Origin: an uncultured Bacteroidia bacterium
GTDB taxonomy: Bacteria > Bacteroidota > Bacteroidia > Bacteroidales > F082
Assembly: GCA_902791165.1 (NCBI GenBank)
Contig: CADAVB010000009.1
Coordinates: 1 to 39,773, forward strand
DNA: 39,773 nucleotides
Direction of reading: 5' to 3'
The notes beneath the pieces were generated by a model that saw nothing but the letters and a program-made list of their open reading frames with translations, was not told the DNA's origin and did not search any database. The translations under genes and the position numbers were made by a program. Positions 1 to 7,806 of the stretch are shown piece after piece. Position 1 is the first letter of the stretch. Each line of letters begins with the position of its first letter.

Positions 1-1059
1 TTCGCTCTGTTGACGGGTTCCACCAAAACAAAAGAGCGAAACCAAATCTATAAAAGCTTGGCCGACGGCACGATGCAAATCGTGGTGGGCACTCACGCGT
101 TGATTGAAAGCAAGGTGGTTTTCAAGAACTTGGGCTTGGCCATCATCGACGAGCAACACCGCTTTGGGGTGGAGCAAAGGGCGAAATTCTACGAAAAAAC
201 TGAAATTCCGCCGCATACCTTGGTGATGACCGCCACGCCCATCCCACGCACCTTAGCGATGACGCAATATGGCGACCTTGACGTGTCTAAAATAGACGAG
301 CTACCGCCTGGGAGAAAACCCGTGCAGACGCATCACGTCTATAGCGACGACCGATACCGCATCATGATGTTTATGAAACAGCAGATTGCACTCGGACGGC
401 AGATTTATGTGGTCTATCCCTGCATCAAGGAATCGGAAAACACGGACATGATTGCGCTTCAGGAGGGCTATGAGGCCTTGTTGCACGATTTCCCCGAACC
501 GCAATACAAGATTTGCGTTTGCCACGGTCGGCTGAGTGCCGAGGACAAGGACTTCGAGATGCAGCGTTTTATTAATAGGAATGCGCAAATCATGGTGGCC
601 ACAACGGTCATTGAGGTGGGCGTGAACATCCCCAACGCCACGGTGATGATTATCGAAAACGCCAACCGCTTCGGGCTTTCGCAGCTGCACCAATTAAGAG
701 GTCGTGTGGGTCGCGGCGCGGAACAGTCGTATTGCATCCTTGTTACCGACCACAAACTCACCAACGACGGCAAAACCCGCATGAAAACCATGTGCAGCAC
801 CAACGACGGCTTCGAAATCGCCGAAGTCGATTTGGAACTGCGCGGTCCCGGCGAAACGGGCGGCACACGCCAATCCGGACAAATAGAAATGCTGATTGGT
901 GATTTGCAGAAAGACGGCGCATTAATCCCGCAAGTCCGCGAGGCCGCCATCCGCCTTTTGGCCGACGACCCGAAACTCATCAAGCCTGAAAACAGGATGT
1001 TGCGGGAACATTATAAGGAGTTGTTTGCGCAGACATTTGACTGGAGTCAGATTGGATAA
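1..1059 (+). CDS. recG: ATP-dependent DNA helicase RecG, C-terminal part (5' end cut by window)
   Basis: RecG is a superfamily 2 DNA translocase that remodels stalled replication forks and branched recombination intermediates. The frame is open from base 1, so the N-terminal wedge domain and Walker A lie outside the window; the TTG at base 10 is not a real start. Visible in order are a DEQH Walker B motif (IIDEQHRFGVEQR), motif III (TATPIPRT), and motif VI (QLRGRVGRG), followed by the RecG-specific C-terminal region with ELRGPGE and GTRQSG. The visible 352 residues match roughly the last half of a normal RecG, and the stop at 1057-1059 gives a normal C terminus. The next gene has its own promoter-like box, so recG probably ends its own transcript. 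Confidence 0.95.
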   Translation, partial: FALLTGSTKTKERNQIYKSLADGTMQIVVGTHALIESKVVFKNLGLAIIDEQHRFGVEQRAKFYEKTEIPPHTLVMTATPIPRTLAMTQYGDLDVSKIDELPPGRKPVQTHHVYSDDRYRIMMFMKQQIALGRQIYVVYPCIKESENTDMIALQEGYEALLHDFPEPQYKICVCHGRLSAEDKDFEMQRFINRNAQIMVATTVIEVGVNIPNATVMIIENANRFGLSQLHQLRGRVGRGAEQSYCILVTDHKLTNDGKTRMKTMCSTNDGFEIAEVDLELRGPGETGGTRQSGQIEMLIGDLQKDGALIPQVREAAIRLLADDPKLIKPENRMLREHYKELFAQTFDWSQIG

Positions 1060-1105
1060 ATTTGTGTTTTTTTTGCAAATTGTCATTAATTCAACATTTA
1101 TTTGC

Positions 1106-1113
1106 TAAATTTG
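1106..1113 (+). promoter_or_regulatory. Candidate -7 box for the DUF937 gene
   Basis: TAAATTTG matches the Bacteroidota sigma-factor -7 consensus TAnnTTTG and lies 76 bases before the ATG of the next gene. Confidence 0.55.
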
Positions 1114-1133
1114 CGCTCTGATAACTACAATTT

Positions 1134-1177
1134 TTAACTGAAAAACATTCAAAAATTAACTGAAAAACATTCAAAAA
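1134..1177 (+). repeat. Tandem 22-bp direct repeat in a leader
   Basis: Two perfect back-to-back copies of a 22-base unit that begins TTAACTGAAAAACATTC and ends in a run of A lie between the candidate promoter and the DUF937 start. The second copy ends 12 bases before the ATG, so this repeat forms most of the presumed 5' untranslated leader. Confidence 0.85.
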
Positions 1178-1189
1178 ATCAACAACATC

Positions 1190-1676
1190 ATGGATTTGAC
1201 TAACATTTTGGGTGCCTTGACGGGCAACGATGCCATCGGCGCCATTTCTGAAAACCTCAAAATCGACCAGAAGCAAGTGTCTTCGGTCATCACCGCTGCA
1301 TTGCCCAGCATTCTTGGTGCTATGCAAAAGAACGCATCCACAGAAAGTGGTGCCGCTTCGTTGGCCAAAGCCCTCGGCGACCATGCCGGCAGCGCAGGCA
1401 ACATCATTAGCAACTTGAAGGCCACCGACCTCACCGACGGCAACAAGATCTTGAGCCACATCTTTGGCGGCAACCTCAGCAGCGTGATTGGCGGCATCTC
1501 CAAGTCGAGCGGCGTGGCTACCAACGGCGTGAGCAGCATTCTTGCTTCCATTGCCCCGAGCATCCTTGCCCTTCTTGGCAAGCAAAACGGAAACTCTGGT
1601 GCGGCAGGCTTGGGCAGCTTGTTAGGTGCCGTTCTGGGTGGCAGCACACAAAGCCAAGGCAGCGCCGGAGAAGTAA
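1190..1676 (+). CDS. DUF937-family protein with an apparent frameshift near its 3' end
   Basis: The protein starts MDLTNILGALTGNDAIGAIS and has the repeated small-residue helices and Gly-rich stretches typical of DUF937 proteins, for which no firm biochemical role is known. The ATG frame has no stop where one is expected: it runs through the terminator hairpin at 1697-1727 and about 610 bases into the antisense of the next gene, to 2338. In the reading frame one base further on, codons from about 1641 give a Lys/Ala-rich end (KAKAAPEK) and TAA at 1674-1676, just before the hairpin. That frame is closed by TAG at 1623-1625, so a shift, if real, lies between 1626 and about 1673. I therefore place the end at 1676 and regard the longer protein as an artefact. 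A sequencing or assembly error is as likely as a true mutation. Confidence 0.7.
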
Positions 1677-1696
1677 TCTTCTTCCCTTTGAGCATC

Positions 1697-1727
1697 AAAA
1701 AAGGCGGTGAAACACACCGCCTTTTTT
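1697..1727. terminator. Bidirectional hairpin terminator between convergent genes
   Basis: A 13-bp perfect stem (AAAAAAGGCGGTG with CACCGCCTTTTTT) has a 5-base loop. A and T runs on either side let it serve both strands: the DUF937 gene on plus and the S46 peptidase, whose stop codon touches it, on minus. Confidence 0.9.
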
Positions 1728-3865
1728 CATTCCACAATGGTCATTTCATTAATAAGGTGTCCCGCTCCGGCAAACTTGTCGATGATGAAGAGCACATAAC
1801 GGATATCGACGCTGATGTTGCGGCAGATGTCGGGGTCGTAAATCAGGTCGCTCATGGTGCCTTCCCAGCAGCGGTCGAAGTTGAGGCCGAGGAGTCGTCC
1901 GTCGGCGTTCAGAATCGGGCTGCCCGAGTTGCCTCCAGTGGTGTGCACGCTGGCCGTGAAAGCCACATGCATCGTGCCGTCCTTGTCGGCATAGCGGCCA
2001 TAGTCCTTCTTGTTGTAGAGTTCCTTCAGGCGCGGTTCCACCACATAGTCGTAAATGTCGGGGTTTTCCTTCTGCATGATGCCTTCAAGCGTGGTGAAGT
2101 GGCGGTAGGTCTTGCCGTCCTGTGGCTTGAAGCCTTCCACCTTGCCGTAGGTAACGCGAAGGGTGAAGTTGGCATCGGGGAAAAGGCGCTTGTCGGTTTG
2201 CATGTCCATCTGGCCCTTCATGTAAAGGCGGCGCATACGGTCGATGTTGGCGTTGAGTTCGCTCATCTTGCCGCTCACCTCGTCTTGATAAAAACCGATG
2301 AGGCTCATGTAGGCTTGCATGGCGGGGTCGTTCCGTAACTTCTTGACTTTGCTGTACTTGAAGTTGTCCAACAAGTCAAAAACCTTTTCCTTGTCGGTGA
2401 ACATCGACTTGTCGAACAGCTTGTTCACATACTCGTCCACGTCCTTGATGTCGTTGAGGAACGACGGGCGGAAATCGGCGGGCTGGGCTTTCAGATACTC
2501 GTTGAGCGCCATGACAGCCACTTCGCGATCGATGGGTTCGTAATAGTCCTTATAAAAAGTTTCAGCCGTTTTCTTCAGCGAGGACACCATATTGTCAATG
2601 TCCTCTTGCGGCGTAGCCTTTGAGGTTCTGAAAAGGCGCATGAAGCGACCCGCGAAACTGATAAGCTCGATGCGCAATCCGGCCTCGGCCAGATAGGTGT
2701 AGGCCAATTGGTAGGGTTCCAATTCCTTATAGCTCTTGTCGAAGTTTTTCAGCAAGTCGAGGTACATATAGCGGTTGCGCGCACCAAGCACCCACTCTTG
2801 GAAATCCTTTTCGAAAGCGCGTTTCTTTTCCACGCCGTGGAAGTGGTTGATGCCTTCGGTCACGCCCATCCACTTCTTCCAGCCGTTGCCGATGCTGGCG
2901 TGTTTCGAAGCGTATTGGATGCGCACTTTCGGGTCTTGTTCTTGGTATTTGTTGTAGATGTCGAGCACTTTGCCGCGCAAATCAACCGTAATCGGGTCGA
3001 TGAGGTTAGCTTCTTGATCAACGGCCACGGCGGGCAGGTATTCGTTGGTGCGGGCGGGATAGCCGAACACGAAGGCGAAGTCGCCTTCTTCAGCGCCTTT
3101 CAGCGAGATTTCCAAGTGCTTGGCGGGTTTGTAGGGCACGTTGTCTTTGTGGTAAACGGCCGGATGGCCATCCTTGTCGGCATACACGCGGAACACGCTG
3201 AAGTCGCCCGTGTGGCGGGGCCAAACCCAGTTGTCGGTGTCGCCGCCAAACTTGCCGATGTTGCTCGGCGGACAGCCCACGAGGCGCACGTCGGTGTATT
3301 CCTCGTTGAGCAGCATATAGTATTCATTGCCCAAGAAAAACGGCTTGATACTCACTTTGTAAGGAGTCTGCTTCTCGGTGTCGGCAACGAGCTTCTTGAT
3401 GTTTTCCTCGATTTTGGCCTTGCGCTCGTCCTCGGGCATATCAACGTTAGTGCCGTGAAGGATTTTCTCGGTTACGTCGCGCATTTCGCGGAGGAAGATA
3501 ACACTGAGGCCCGGACAGGGCAGCTCTTCGCCTCGGTTCATGGCCCAGAAACCACGGGTTAGGTAGTCGTGCTCTACGGAACTATGCTTTTGGATGTAGT
3601 CGAATCCACAATGGTGGTTGGTGAGTAGCAGACCTTGGTCGCTGACGATTTCGCCGGTGCAGCCGCCGCCAAAGAGCACGATGGCATCCTTCAGGCTGCT
3701 GTGATTAATGGAATAGATGTCTTCGGCGGTGATTTTCATGCCCATTTCCTGCATCTCTTTCTCGTTGTATTGCAGCAACATGGGAATCCACATGCCTTCG
3801 CCAGCCTTCGCGATGCCGACGGTAAGCGAAACCAATAGGGTAATGTAAAAACGTAAGTGTTTCAT
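1727..3865 (-). CDS. S46-family dipeptidyl-peptidase, DPP11-like (Asp/Glu-specific)
   Basis: S46 enzymes are serine exopeptidases that release dipeptides from oligopeptides in the periplasm of Bacteroidota that live on peptides. I chose the ATG at 3865 because it begins a signal peptide (MKHLRFYITLLVSLTVGIAKA); upstream codons overlap the promoter. The 712-residue length fits the family. Catalytic His is H85 in LTNHHCGFD, the likely Asp is in DTDNWVWPRHTGDFS, and the nucleophile is S647 in TGGNSGSP. The residue 18 after the nucleophile is Arg (R665, in NFDRCWEG). In the studied enzymes this position is Arg in DPP11 and Gly in DPP7, and it sets acidic P1 preference, so I infer DPP11-type specificity. 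The gene is alone on its strand, with a -7 box at 3913-3920 and a hairpin at its stop. Confidence 0.93.
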   Translation of the reverse strand: MKHLRFYITLLVSLTVGIAKAGEGMWIPMLLQYNEKEMQEMGMKITAEDIYSINHSSLKDAIVLFGGGCTGEIVSDQGLLLTNHHCGFDYIQKHSSVEHDYLTRGFWAMNRGEELPCPGLSVIFLREMRDVTEKILHGTNVDMPEDERKAKIEENIKKLVADTEKQTPYKVSIKPFFLGNEYYMLLNEEYTDVRLVGCPPSNIGKFGGDTDNWVWPRHTGDFSVFRVYADKDGHPAVYHKDNVPYKPAKHLEISLKGAEEGDFAFVFGYPARTNEYLPAVAVDQEANLIDPITVDLRGKVLDIYNKYQEQDPKVRIQYASKHASIGNGWKKWMGVTEGINHFHGVEKKRAFEKDFQEWVLGARNRYMYLDLLKNFDKSYKELEPYQLAYTYLAEAGLRIELISFAGRFMRLFRTSKATPQEDIDNMVSSLKKTAETFYKDYYEPIDREVAVMALNEYLKAQPADFRPSFLNDIKDVDEYVNKLFDKSMFTDKEKVFDLLDNFKYSKVKKLRNDPAMQAYMSLIGFYQDEVSGKMSELNANIDRMRRLYMKGQMDMQTDKRLFPDANFTLRVTYGKVEGFKPQDGKTYRHFTTLEGIMQKENPDIYDYVVEPRLKELYNKKDYGRYADKDGTMHVAFTASVHTTGGNSGSPILNADGRLLGLNFDRCWEGTMSDLIYDPDICRNISVDIRYVLFIIDKFAGAGHLINEMTIVE

Positions 3866-3912
3866 TGGGTGTTGTTTGTTTAATTGTTGAACTGATTGTT
3901 TGTTGTTGGCTG

Positions 3913-3920
3913 CAAAAATA
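3913..3920 (-). promoter_or_regulatory. -7 box for the S46 peptidase gene
   Basis: Reverse strand reads TATTTTTG, matching TAnnTTTG, 48 bases before the chosen ATG. It is back to back with the DUF2461 promoter 12 bases away. Confidence 0.7.
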
Positions 3921-3931
3921 GGCATTTTCCG

Positions 3932-3939
3932 TATCTTTG
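3932..3939 (+). promoter_or_regulatory. -7 box for the DUF2461 gene
   Basis: TATCTTTG matches TAnnTTTG and lies 15 bases before the ATG at 3955, implying a very short leader. Confidence 0.7.
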
Positions 3940-3954
3940 CCAAAAATTTGACTT

Positions 3955-4617
3955 ATGGAAGAGTTATTGCGTTTTTTGGACGATGTGCTGCACAACAACA
4001 ACCGTCCGTGGTTTCAAGAACATAAGAACCAGTTTCTTAAGGCACAGGCCAACTTCAATGCTTTGGCTGAGCAAATCATCGATGGTGTGCAGAAATTCGA
4101 TGATAATTGCAAAGGTTTGACACTAAAGGATTGCACTTATCGCTTTTATCGCGACACACGTTTTTCGCCCGACAAGCGACCCTACAAGACCCACTTCGGT
4201 GTGTTCGTTTGTCCCGAAGGCAAAAAATCGATGCTGGGCGGCTATTATTTCCACATCGAGGCGAAAGAGTCTGAATATCTGGGGCATAACATGCTCTGCT
4301 CGGGAATGTATATGCCCGACAACGCCATGCTGAAGACCCTCCGCGACGAAATTCTTTTCAACGCCGAGCCTTTGGTGAAGAGCATTGCCGAGGCCAATAC
4401 CTTCGGCTTGGACACTGGTCGTGCCATGAAGCGCGTGCCCAACGGCTACCCGAAAGACCACCCACAAGCAGAATTGTTCAAGCAGCGCGACTGGCTCTTA
4501 GTGCAAGACCTCCCTGACGCACGCCTCTCCGACCCGCATCTCGTGGATTGGGTGCTGTCGGAATTTGAAAAGACCAAAGAGTTCTGTCAGTGGCTGAACA
4601 GAACCGTACGAGGATAA
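3955..4617 (+). CDS. DUF2461 domain-containing protein
   Basis: A 220-residue soluble protein without signal peptide or membrane segment. The order of conserved blocks matches DUF2461 (TIGR02453 type): an N-terminal helix with NNNRPWFQEHK, then a basic YRFYRDTRFSPDKRPYKTH block, then GGYYFHIE, and a C-terminal region containing DWLLVQDLPD. The biochemical function of the family is not established. It is transcribed away from the S46 peptidase by a divergent promoter and is followed after 92 bases by porZ, which has a weak box of its own. Length and motif order look complete, and nothing is odd about it. Confidence 0.88.
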   Translation: MEELLRFLDDVLHNNNRPWFQEHKNQFLKAQANFNALAEQIIDGVQKFDDNCKGLTLKDCTYRFYRDTRFSPDKRPYKTHFGVFVCPEGKKSMLGGYYFHIEAKESEYLGHNMLCSGMYMPDNAMLKTLRDEILFNAEPLVKSIAEANTFGLDTGRAMKRVPNGYPKDHPQAELFKQRDWLLVQDLPDARLSDPHLVDWVLSEFEKTKEFCQWLNRTVRG

Positions 4618-4649
4618 GACAAAATGATCAGCTGCAAAAACAAAAACGC

Positions 4650-4657
4650 TATTTTCG
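4650..4657 (+). promoter_or_regulatory. Possible -7 box for porZ-recO
   Basis: TATTTTCG is one base off TAnnTTTG, 52 bases before the porZ ATG. Confidence 0.4.
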
Positions 4658-4709
4658 CGTTAATTCCCCATAAATGCGTATTTTTACCGCCTCAAAAACA
4701 ACCTTCGAT

Positions 4710-7031
4710 ATGAATAAACTCAGACTTTTCTCTCTCATCATAATGGTCAGCGTGGTTTCGTCAATGGCTTTGGCACAAGAAAACACGGGTATTGGCAAGT
4801 GGCGCACCCATCTCCCATATCGCCAAGTAATCGGCGTGGAGCCTGTCGGCAACAAAGTGTATGCAGCCACTAGCTACGAACTGTTTTACTACGACAAGGA
4901 AGACAATTCCATTAATATAATGAATAAGGTGAACGGCTTGTCGGACATTGGCATCAACAAAATCCGCTATAACGAGAGCCAGCGCAAGCTCTTTGTGGCC
5001 TATTCCAACGCCAATGTAGACCTGATCGATTCCGAAGGCCGCATCACCAACATGAGCGACATCAAGAAAACGAACATCTTGGGCAATAAAAGCATTAATA
5101 ATGTGCGTTTCGACGGTGACTTGGCTTACGTGGCCTGCGGTTTTGGCATCGTTGTCTTCGACTTGAAGCGCGAGGAAGTGAAAGACACGTATTATATTGG
5201 TTCACAGGGAAGTGCGGTCAATGTTACGGATATTGCCTTCTACAATGGATATATCTATGCCAGTTCTACAGAAGGCGTGTATCGTGCCCAGAAAAACGAC
5301 CCGAATTTGGCCAACTATGCAGCATGGAGCTTTGTTGGCGACCTTATCCATCCGCACTTGGCCTACAATACGATGGAGGTGTTTGCTGGAAAACTTCTCC
5401 TCAATTACGAAGAAGGCTTCAATATCGACACGCTTTTCGTTTACGACGGTACCCAATGGTCGTATTTTGACCGCGAAGATGTGTCGCAGAAATTTGAACT
5501 GCGCGCCTACGACGACCGACTGATAATCACCAACCGATATAGCATCAGTATTTTTGATACCAACTTCAACAGAATCGAACTGTTCTACCAGCCCGGTGGT
5601 TTCATCGAGCCTCTATCAACCGCGATGGACAATACAGGAATGTATTGGATTGGCGACACGAAGCGTGGTCTTATTATGACAAACAACGGTTGGAACAATA
5701 CTGACATACTACCGAACGGTCCCGCCTCCAAAAATGCCTTCCAACTACAGTCGTGTGCCGACCAAGTATGGATTGCCACAGGTGGCTATGCTTCCAACTG
5801 GGGCAAACGCTATTACCGCGAAGGCGTGGCCCGCTTCGATGGGTTGTGGACCATCTTCGACTCGGGCACGATTCCCGAATTGGCCGAATATACAGACTTT
5901 GTTTGCACCGCCACACAACCTTCCGACCCCTCGGTGACCTACGTGGGCACGTGGGGCTACGGTGTATTGAAACTCAAAGATGGAGCACTCGTGGAAGTTT
6001 ACAACGCCGACAACAGCTCGTTGGATTATTGGACTTCCGACCCAACTTTAATCAACATCAGCGGACTGGCTTTCGACAGCAAAGGCAATCTTTGGGTGGC
6101 CAACACGGGTGCCACCAACCTGCTCTCGGTGATGGAGCCTAATGGCACTTGGCATTCGTTCAACATGGGCGGAGCATTGGGCGGTATTGATATTGGTACT
6201 TTGGTCATCGACCAAAACGACTATAAATGGATTATTCGTCGTTCGGGCGAAATCATCGTTTTCAACGACAACGGCACCCTGACCAATACGGCCGACGACC
6301 AAGTGGTGCAACTCACCACAGCCACCGGACACGGTGCTTTGCTGGGTTCGGTGAAGAGTCTTGTCGTTGATCGCACCGGCGTGGTGTGGATTGGCACCGA
6401 CAGTGGCCCTTGCCTCATCAGCAACTCCAAAAACATCTTCAATGGTTCGAACTATGATGCCGTGACAAAGCGGGTGCCGCGCAACGACGGAACCTCCTTG
6501 GAAGACGACCTCTTCGCTGGTTCCAGCGTGCGTTCGATGGCCGTTGATGGTGCCAACCAGATTTGGTTTGGCCTCGAATCGGGAGTCTATCTGATGTCGT
6601 TTGAAAAAAGGCCCAAGCAGATTCATCATTTCAACGTGGACAACAGCCCCTTGCTCGAAAACACGGTGACGACCATGGCCATCGATGCCAATGGCGAGGT
6701 GTTTTTTGGCACGGGCAGCGGAGTGGTTTCTTATCGCGCCCAAGCCTCTACGCCTAGCTCCGACGCTTCTGACGTCGTGGCATTCCCCAATCCCGTTTAC
6801 CCCGAGTATGATGGTTATGTAGGCATTAAAGGTCTGGTCGAAAACTCATTGGTGCGTATCACTACGGTTGATGGCGCTTTTGTTACCCAACTTATGTCGG
6901 AAGGCGGTCAGGCTGTTTGGGATTGCACCACCATTGACGGACGCAAAGTGAGTCCAGGAGTATATCTCATTTTTACTAGCACCAAGGATGGCAAAGAACG
7001 TTTGGCCACCAAGATTCTCATTCTGAATTGA
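4710..7031 (+). CDS. porZ: PorZ-like type IX secretion system attachment-complex protein
   Basis: PorZ belongs to the cell-surface attachment complex (with PorU, PorV and PorQ) of the type IX secretion system and is thought to deliver anionic lipopolysaccharide for anchoring cargo. I start at MNKLRLFSLI, which opens a signal peptide ending near ALAQ; an upstream in-frame ATG lacks this logic. The 773-residue protein has the PorZ N-terminal motif GKWRTHLPYRQ and then repeated beta-propeller blades (for example VYAATSYELFYYD, GVYRAQ, VWIGTDSGPC, IWFGLESGVY). It ends in a T9SS-type C-terminal domain: AFPNPVYPEYDG, a VRITTVDG strand, SPGVYLIFTS, and a short basic/hydrophobic end. The length is near that of the Porphyromonas protein. 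Its stop overlaps the recO start by one base (TGATG), an arrangement seen in related genomes. Confidence 0.88.
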   Translation: MNKLRLFSLIIMVSVVSSMALAQENTGIGKWRTHLPYRQVIGVEPVGNKVYAATSYELFYYDKEDNSINIMNKVNGLSDIGINKIRYNESQRKLFVAYSNANVDLIDSEGRITNMSDIKKTNILGNKSINNVRFDGDLAYVACGFGIVVFDLKREEVKDTYYIGSQGSAVNVTDIAFYNGYIYASSTEGVYRAQKNDPNLANYAAWSFVGDLIHPHLAYNTMEVFAGKLLLNYEEGFNIDTLFVYDGTQWSYFDREDVSQKFELRAYDDRLIITNRYSISIFDTNFNRIELFYQPGGFIEPLSTAMDNTGMYWIGDTKRGLIMTNNGWNNTDILPNGPASKNAFQLQSCADQVWIATGGYASNWGKRYYREGVARFDGLWTIFDSGTIPELAEYTDFVCTATQPSDPSVTYVGTWGYGVLKLKDGALVEVYNADNSSLDYWTSDPTLINISGLAFDSKGNLWVANTGATNLLSVMEPNGTWHSFNMGGALGGIDIGTLVIDQNDYKWIIRRSGEIIVFNDNGTLTNTADDQVVQLTTATGHGALLGSVKSLVVDRTGVVWIGTDSGPCLISNSKNIFNGSNYDAVTKRVPRNDGTSLEDDLFAGSSVRSMAVDGANQIWFGLESGVYLMSFEKRPKQIHHFNVDNSPLLENTVTTMAIDANGEVFFGTGSGVVSYRAQASTPSSDASDVVAFPNPVYPEYDGYVGIKGLVENSLVRITTVDGAFVTQLMSEGGQAVWDCTTIDGRKVSPGVYLIFTSTKDGKERLATKILILN

Positions 7032-7756
7032 TGGACGACAAGATTCAAGGCGTTGTGCTGCAAAGCCTCCGCTATGGCGATTCGAGCCTCATCGTAAAGG
7101 TGCTTACCCGCAATGCGGGGCTACGTTCCTATATGGTGAAAGGGGCGCTCAACCATGGCGCGAAAAACCGCACGGCCTTGTTTCAAAGCTTGAACATAAT
7201 TCAGTATGTGGAGGCGGGGAAACCTTCTACGGCGGCTTTGGGATACCTCAAAGAGGTGCAACTCTCGTGTGTTTACCAAAGTTTGCCGTTCGAGATGAAT
7301 AAAAGAGCCGTCATGCTTTATGTCAGCGAGTTGCTATCGAAGATGCTTACAGGCCAAGAGCAGAATGTCGAGCTTTATGATTTCGTCGTGCAATCGTTGC
7401 AATGGCTCGACTTGGTGGAAAGCCATTATGCCAACTTCCCGCTTTATTTCACGCTGGAACTGACGCGCTATCTGGGTTTCTATCCCCAAATGAACCATCT
7501 TGATCGCGACTATTTCGATATGATGGAAGGCTCGTTTGTACGAAGCTGTCCCGTACATCCCTATTATTTTGAACCTGAAATGGCGCACGTGTTCAACGCA
7601 TTGTTAGGCTTGGGAATCGACGAGGCCTGTCGTTTGCCTTTGCCAGTTGAGCAGCGGCGTGATTTGCTGGAAGGCATCATCGTGTTTATGCGGCTTCATG
7701 CTCCCGTGATGAATGGTTTTCGCTCCCATGAAGTGCTGAAAGAAGTGTTGCAATAA
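7031..7756 (+). CDS. recO: DNA repair protein RecO
   Basis: RecO works with RecR to load RecA on SSB-coated single-stranded DNA. The 241-residue protein opens with an OB-fold segment characteristic of RecO: VVLQSLRYGDSSLIVKVLTR, then a GLRSYMVKGA stretch, and continues with the helical C-terminal domain. I start at the ATG at 7031, which shares its A with the porZ stop; a TTG one codon earlier is less likely. No CxxC zinc motif is visible. The stop codon sits against a hairpin that serves the opposite-strand gene. Translational coupling to porZ suggests the two are made from one transcript. Confidence 0.92.
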   Translation: MDDKIQGVVLQSLRYGDSSLIVKVLTRNAGLRSYMVKGALNHGAKNRTALFQSLNIIQYVEAGKPSTAALGYLKEVQLSCVYQSLPFEMNKRAVMLYVSELLSKMLTGQEQNVELYDFVVQSLQWLDLVESHYANFPLYFTLELTRYLGFYPQMNHLDRDYFDMMEGSFVRSCPVHPYYFEPEMAHVFNALLGLGIDEACRLPLPVEQRRDLLEGIIVFMRLHAPVMNGFRSHEVLKEVLQ

Positions 7757-7760
7757 AAAA

Positions 7761-7777
7761 ACCGGCACGAGGCCGGT
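7761..7777 (-). terminator. Hairpin terminator of the EPS-export operon
   Basis: On the minus strand ACCGGC pairs with GCCGGT around a 5-base loop and is followed by a run of eight T. On the plus strand no T run follows, so it mainly serves the minus-strand operon ending at 7807. Confidence 0.8.
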
Positions 7778-7806
7778 TACCAAAAAAATAGTACGTATGA
7801 AAACAC

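Noticed and set aside
1677-2338. A 382-residue DUF937 protein with a long C-terminal extension
   Set aside because: The extension crosses the terminator and is antisense to the S46 gene; a frameshift or sequence error is simpler.
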